Part shown: positions 7,301-8,800 of the stretch, one piece after another
How the letters are laid out: each line of letters opens with the position of its first letter
How positions within the stretch are numbered: position 1 is the stretch's first letter
Origin: Fidelibacterota bacterium UBA6817
Lineage (GTDB): Bacteria; Fidelibacterota; Fidelibacteria; Fidelibacterales; Fidelibacteraceae
Length of the DNA: 8,800 nucleotides
Direction of reading: 5' to 3'
Assembly: GCA_002452555.1 (NCBI GenBank)
Contig: DKER01000096.1
Coordinates: 1-8,800, forward strand
The notes under the pieces: model-generated
Databases searched by the model: none
Told to the model about the DNA's origin: nothing
The model's input: the letters and a program-made list of their open reading frames with translations, nothing else
Made by a program: the position numbers and the translations under genes

Positions 7301-8800
7301 GCCCGAAACTCAAATGAAAACGAACACCGGCATTTTCCATGTTTATTGGATATGCCACATCAAAACGGATGGGACCGATTGGAGTGCGGAAGCGGATACC
7401 GGTTCCCGGTGTATAAACAAGATCTGCAGGATTATGGTCAAGATACTCTTTCCACACATTTCCGCAGTCTACAAACAATACACCGTAAAGATTGTTGGTA
7501 ATTTCCTGTCGCATTTCAAACGATAATTCCAGGTAACTGTTTCCCCCGACAGAAATATCATTCTCATTTTTAGGACTCAAATCGTTTCGAAGAACGCCGC
7601 GGACACTTTTAGCGCCGCCGGCATAAAAGCGTTCCTCAATGGGAGTTATGTCATCTCCCATGACCGGCATCATGGATCCGGCTTTTAACCGGGCTGCAAG
7701 AACGAGTCTTTGTGATAATTTTTGATACTTTCTCACATCAGTCAATGCAGACAGATAATGATACCGGCTCCCCGGTAATCCGGAAAAAGTTGTAACAATC
7801 GATGCAAAGTATCCCTTATTCGGGAAGAAAATGGGAGATGAATTATCCCGTGAAATTCCCCACGAAACACCTGATTTATTGTAGTAGGTGTCGGTAAGAA
7901 TAAGTGCTTCAGACACATCTTTGCTTAAATCAAGATAATTTCTTTCAAATGTATAGTTAATAAATGTCTGTGTTTGGGCTGATAAGGCATATTGGAACAT
8001 AAAACCAATGCCATAGCGTTCCAGATCATAGGCTTTTTCGTGCTCTTTGCGGATAAAAGGATTGTATACCAGACTTCCAGACGGCGTTAAAAATGCCGGT
8101 CGTGTTATTTTTAATTGGACATGATAAGGCTCAAGATAAGAATATTTCAGATAAAGAGTAGCATACCTTGCTTTCCCGAAAAAAGGTTGTTTTCTGAATG
8201 AGGCAGTCAGGCGGATTTTTTCATCAAGACCGTAACCTGCACCGGTTTTTACAGACCACCGGGGAAGTTCTCTGACAAAAATCTCAATCGGCAGTGTTCC
8301 GGATACCGGATCTCTTTCCCTCAGAATATTTCGTATTGAAACAAATTCAAAAACTCCCAATTGCTGCACAAGCCGCTGATTTTTTTCAAGATCGGACTGA
8401 TCGTACAGATCTCCCGTTTTAAGTGTCAGTTGACGATGAATCATCTCTGTATCTATGTGCTCATTACCCGATACCCGAATATCACCCAGTCTGCTTTTAC
8501 TTCCAGGATTTATCAGAAAATCCACATCAGCTTTCTTGCTTTCTTCTTTCAGTGAAATTCGATATTGAATGTCCGGAACAGGGTAACCGTGATTTAAAAG
8601 AAGTTTTATAAGAGCATTACGGCCGGAATGAACATCTGCATCTCTGAAACGCTTTTCTTCCTGTAGGGGAATTCCCAGATTGCGGATCAGAGAATCAATC
8701 TGTTGCCTTTCTTCAGCTGTCGTATTTTGTAATATGTAACGTATTTTTCCGGTTGTGACAGGGGCATTTTCTGTTATGAGAAAAATGATTTTAACATGAT
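7290..8800 (-). CDS. tamA: TamA-like Omp85-family outer-membrane protein, 5' partial
   Basis: An outer-membrane beta-barrel of the Omp85/BamA superfamily, taken as TamA because tamB follows directly; it would fold or insert outer-membrane proteins with TamB. About 502 residues are visible, and the frame stays open to the right edge, so the start is outside the window. The GTG at 8525 lies between two POTRA units and is not the start. Visible order: one POTRA ending about nt 8505 (KADVDFLINPGSK), a second from GDIRVSGNEHIDTEMIHRQL to IEIFVREL (about 8485-8265), then a 16-strand-type barrel from LPRWSVKTGAGYGL to the end. Barrel marks include FFPNKGYFAS, the loop-6 region ERFYAGGAKSVRGV (about 7593-7634), GVLFVDCGNVW, the TPIGPIRFDVAYPI strand, and a C-terminal Phe beta-signal (VRFHLSFGQAF). 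Loop 6 has VRGV where VRGF or VRGY is usual. BamA is the alternative; the missing N-terminus would show three POTRA domains (TamA) or five (BamA). Confidence 0.88.
   Translation of the reverse strand, partial: HVKIIFLITENAPVTTGKIRYILQNTTAEERQQIDSLIRNLGIPLQEEKRFRDADVHSGRNALIKLLLNHGYPVPDIQYRISLKEESKKADVDFLINPGSKSRLGDIRVSGNEHIDTEMIHRQLTLKTGDLYDQSDLEKNQRLVQQLGVFEFVSIRNILRERDPVSGTLPIEIFVRELPRWSVKTGAGYGLDEKIRLTASFRKQPFFGKARYATLYLKYSYLEPYHVQLKITRPAFLTPSGSLVYNPFIRKEHEKAYDLERYGIGFMFQYALSAQTQTFINYTFERNYLDLSKDVSEALILTDTYYNKSGVSWGISRDNSSPIFFPNKGYFASIVTTFSGLPGSRYHYLSALTDVRKYQKLSQRLVLAARLKAGSMMPVMGDDITPIEERFYAGGAKSVRGVLRNDLSPKNENDISVGGNSYLELSFEMRQEITNNLYGVLFVDCGNVWKEYLDHNPADLVYTPGTGIRFRTPIGPIRFDVAYPINMENAGVRFHLSFGQAF

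Noticed and set aside
7290..8525. GTG at 8525 as start of a 411-residue outer-membrane protein
   Set aside because: The frame continues without a stop to the window edge and adds a further POTRA-like stretch. A protein starting at 8525 would lack a signal peptide, which an outer-membrane protein needs.
3123..8525. Very frequent TTCCGG/TCCGGA strings on both strands of tamA and tamB
   Set aside because: They fall at codon pairs for common residues (Ser-Gly, Pro-Glu, Pro-Asp) with irregular spacing, so they look like codon preference, not a repeat family or binding-site array.

Overview
The window is an AT-leaning bacterial chromosome segment, densely coded, with five protein genes and no RNA genes, insertion sequences, CRISPR arrays or long unexplained gaps. 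The outer-membrane genes (an Omp85 barrel protein, TamB and a lipoprotein) show a diderm. The TamA/TamB pair, the GHL10 lipoprotein, the codon style and one promoter-like sequence (TTG, 19 nt, TATATTTC) would fit the Bacteroidota or a related FCB-group phylum. That placement is inference; nothing here fixes the taxon.

Layout. Positions 2-1051 (+) hold the C-terminal ~349 residues of a DAO-type FAD-dependent amine/amino-acid oxidoreductase whose start lies left of the window. A 141-bp convergent intergenic gap (1052-1192) contains weak AT-rich hairpins. Everything to the right is on the minus strand. In transcription order it runs: an Omp85/TamA-like gene (7290 to beyond 8800, start outside the window), tamB (3123-7289), a GHL10-family lipoprotein gene (1611-3113) and a stand-alone receiver-domain response regulator (1193-1552).

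How the genes fit together. The TamA-like stop codon abuts the tamB ATG with no gap. The tamB stop codon overlaps the Shine-Dalgarno of the lipoprotein gene, with only 9 nt between the genes. These three genes therefore look like one translationally coupled operon for envelope biogenesis: an outer-membrane barrel (TamA-like), its periplasm-spanning partner (TamB), and a lipoprotein whose family includes E. coli DigH, a glycosidase acting on denuded peptidoglycan. The receiver gene is 58 nt further on, with its own good ribosome binding site and a possible promoter, so it may be read both from the operon and independently. The oxidoreductase belongs to a separate, convergent transcription unit.

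No clearly new system was found. The points most worth a second look are the TAM plus peptidoglycan-hydrolase-like operon, a VRGV sequence where Omp85 proteins normally carry VRGF or VRGY, and a GC-rich set of mutually exclusive hairpins inside the lipoprotein gene.
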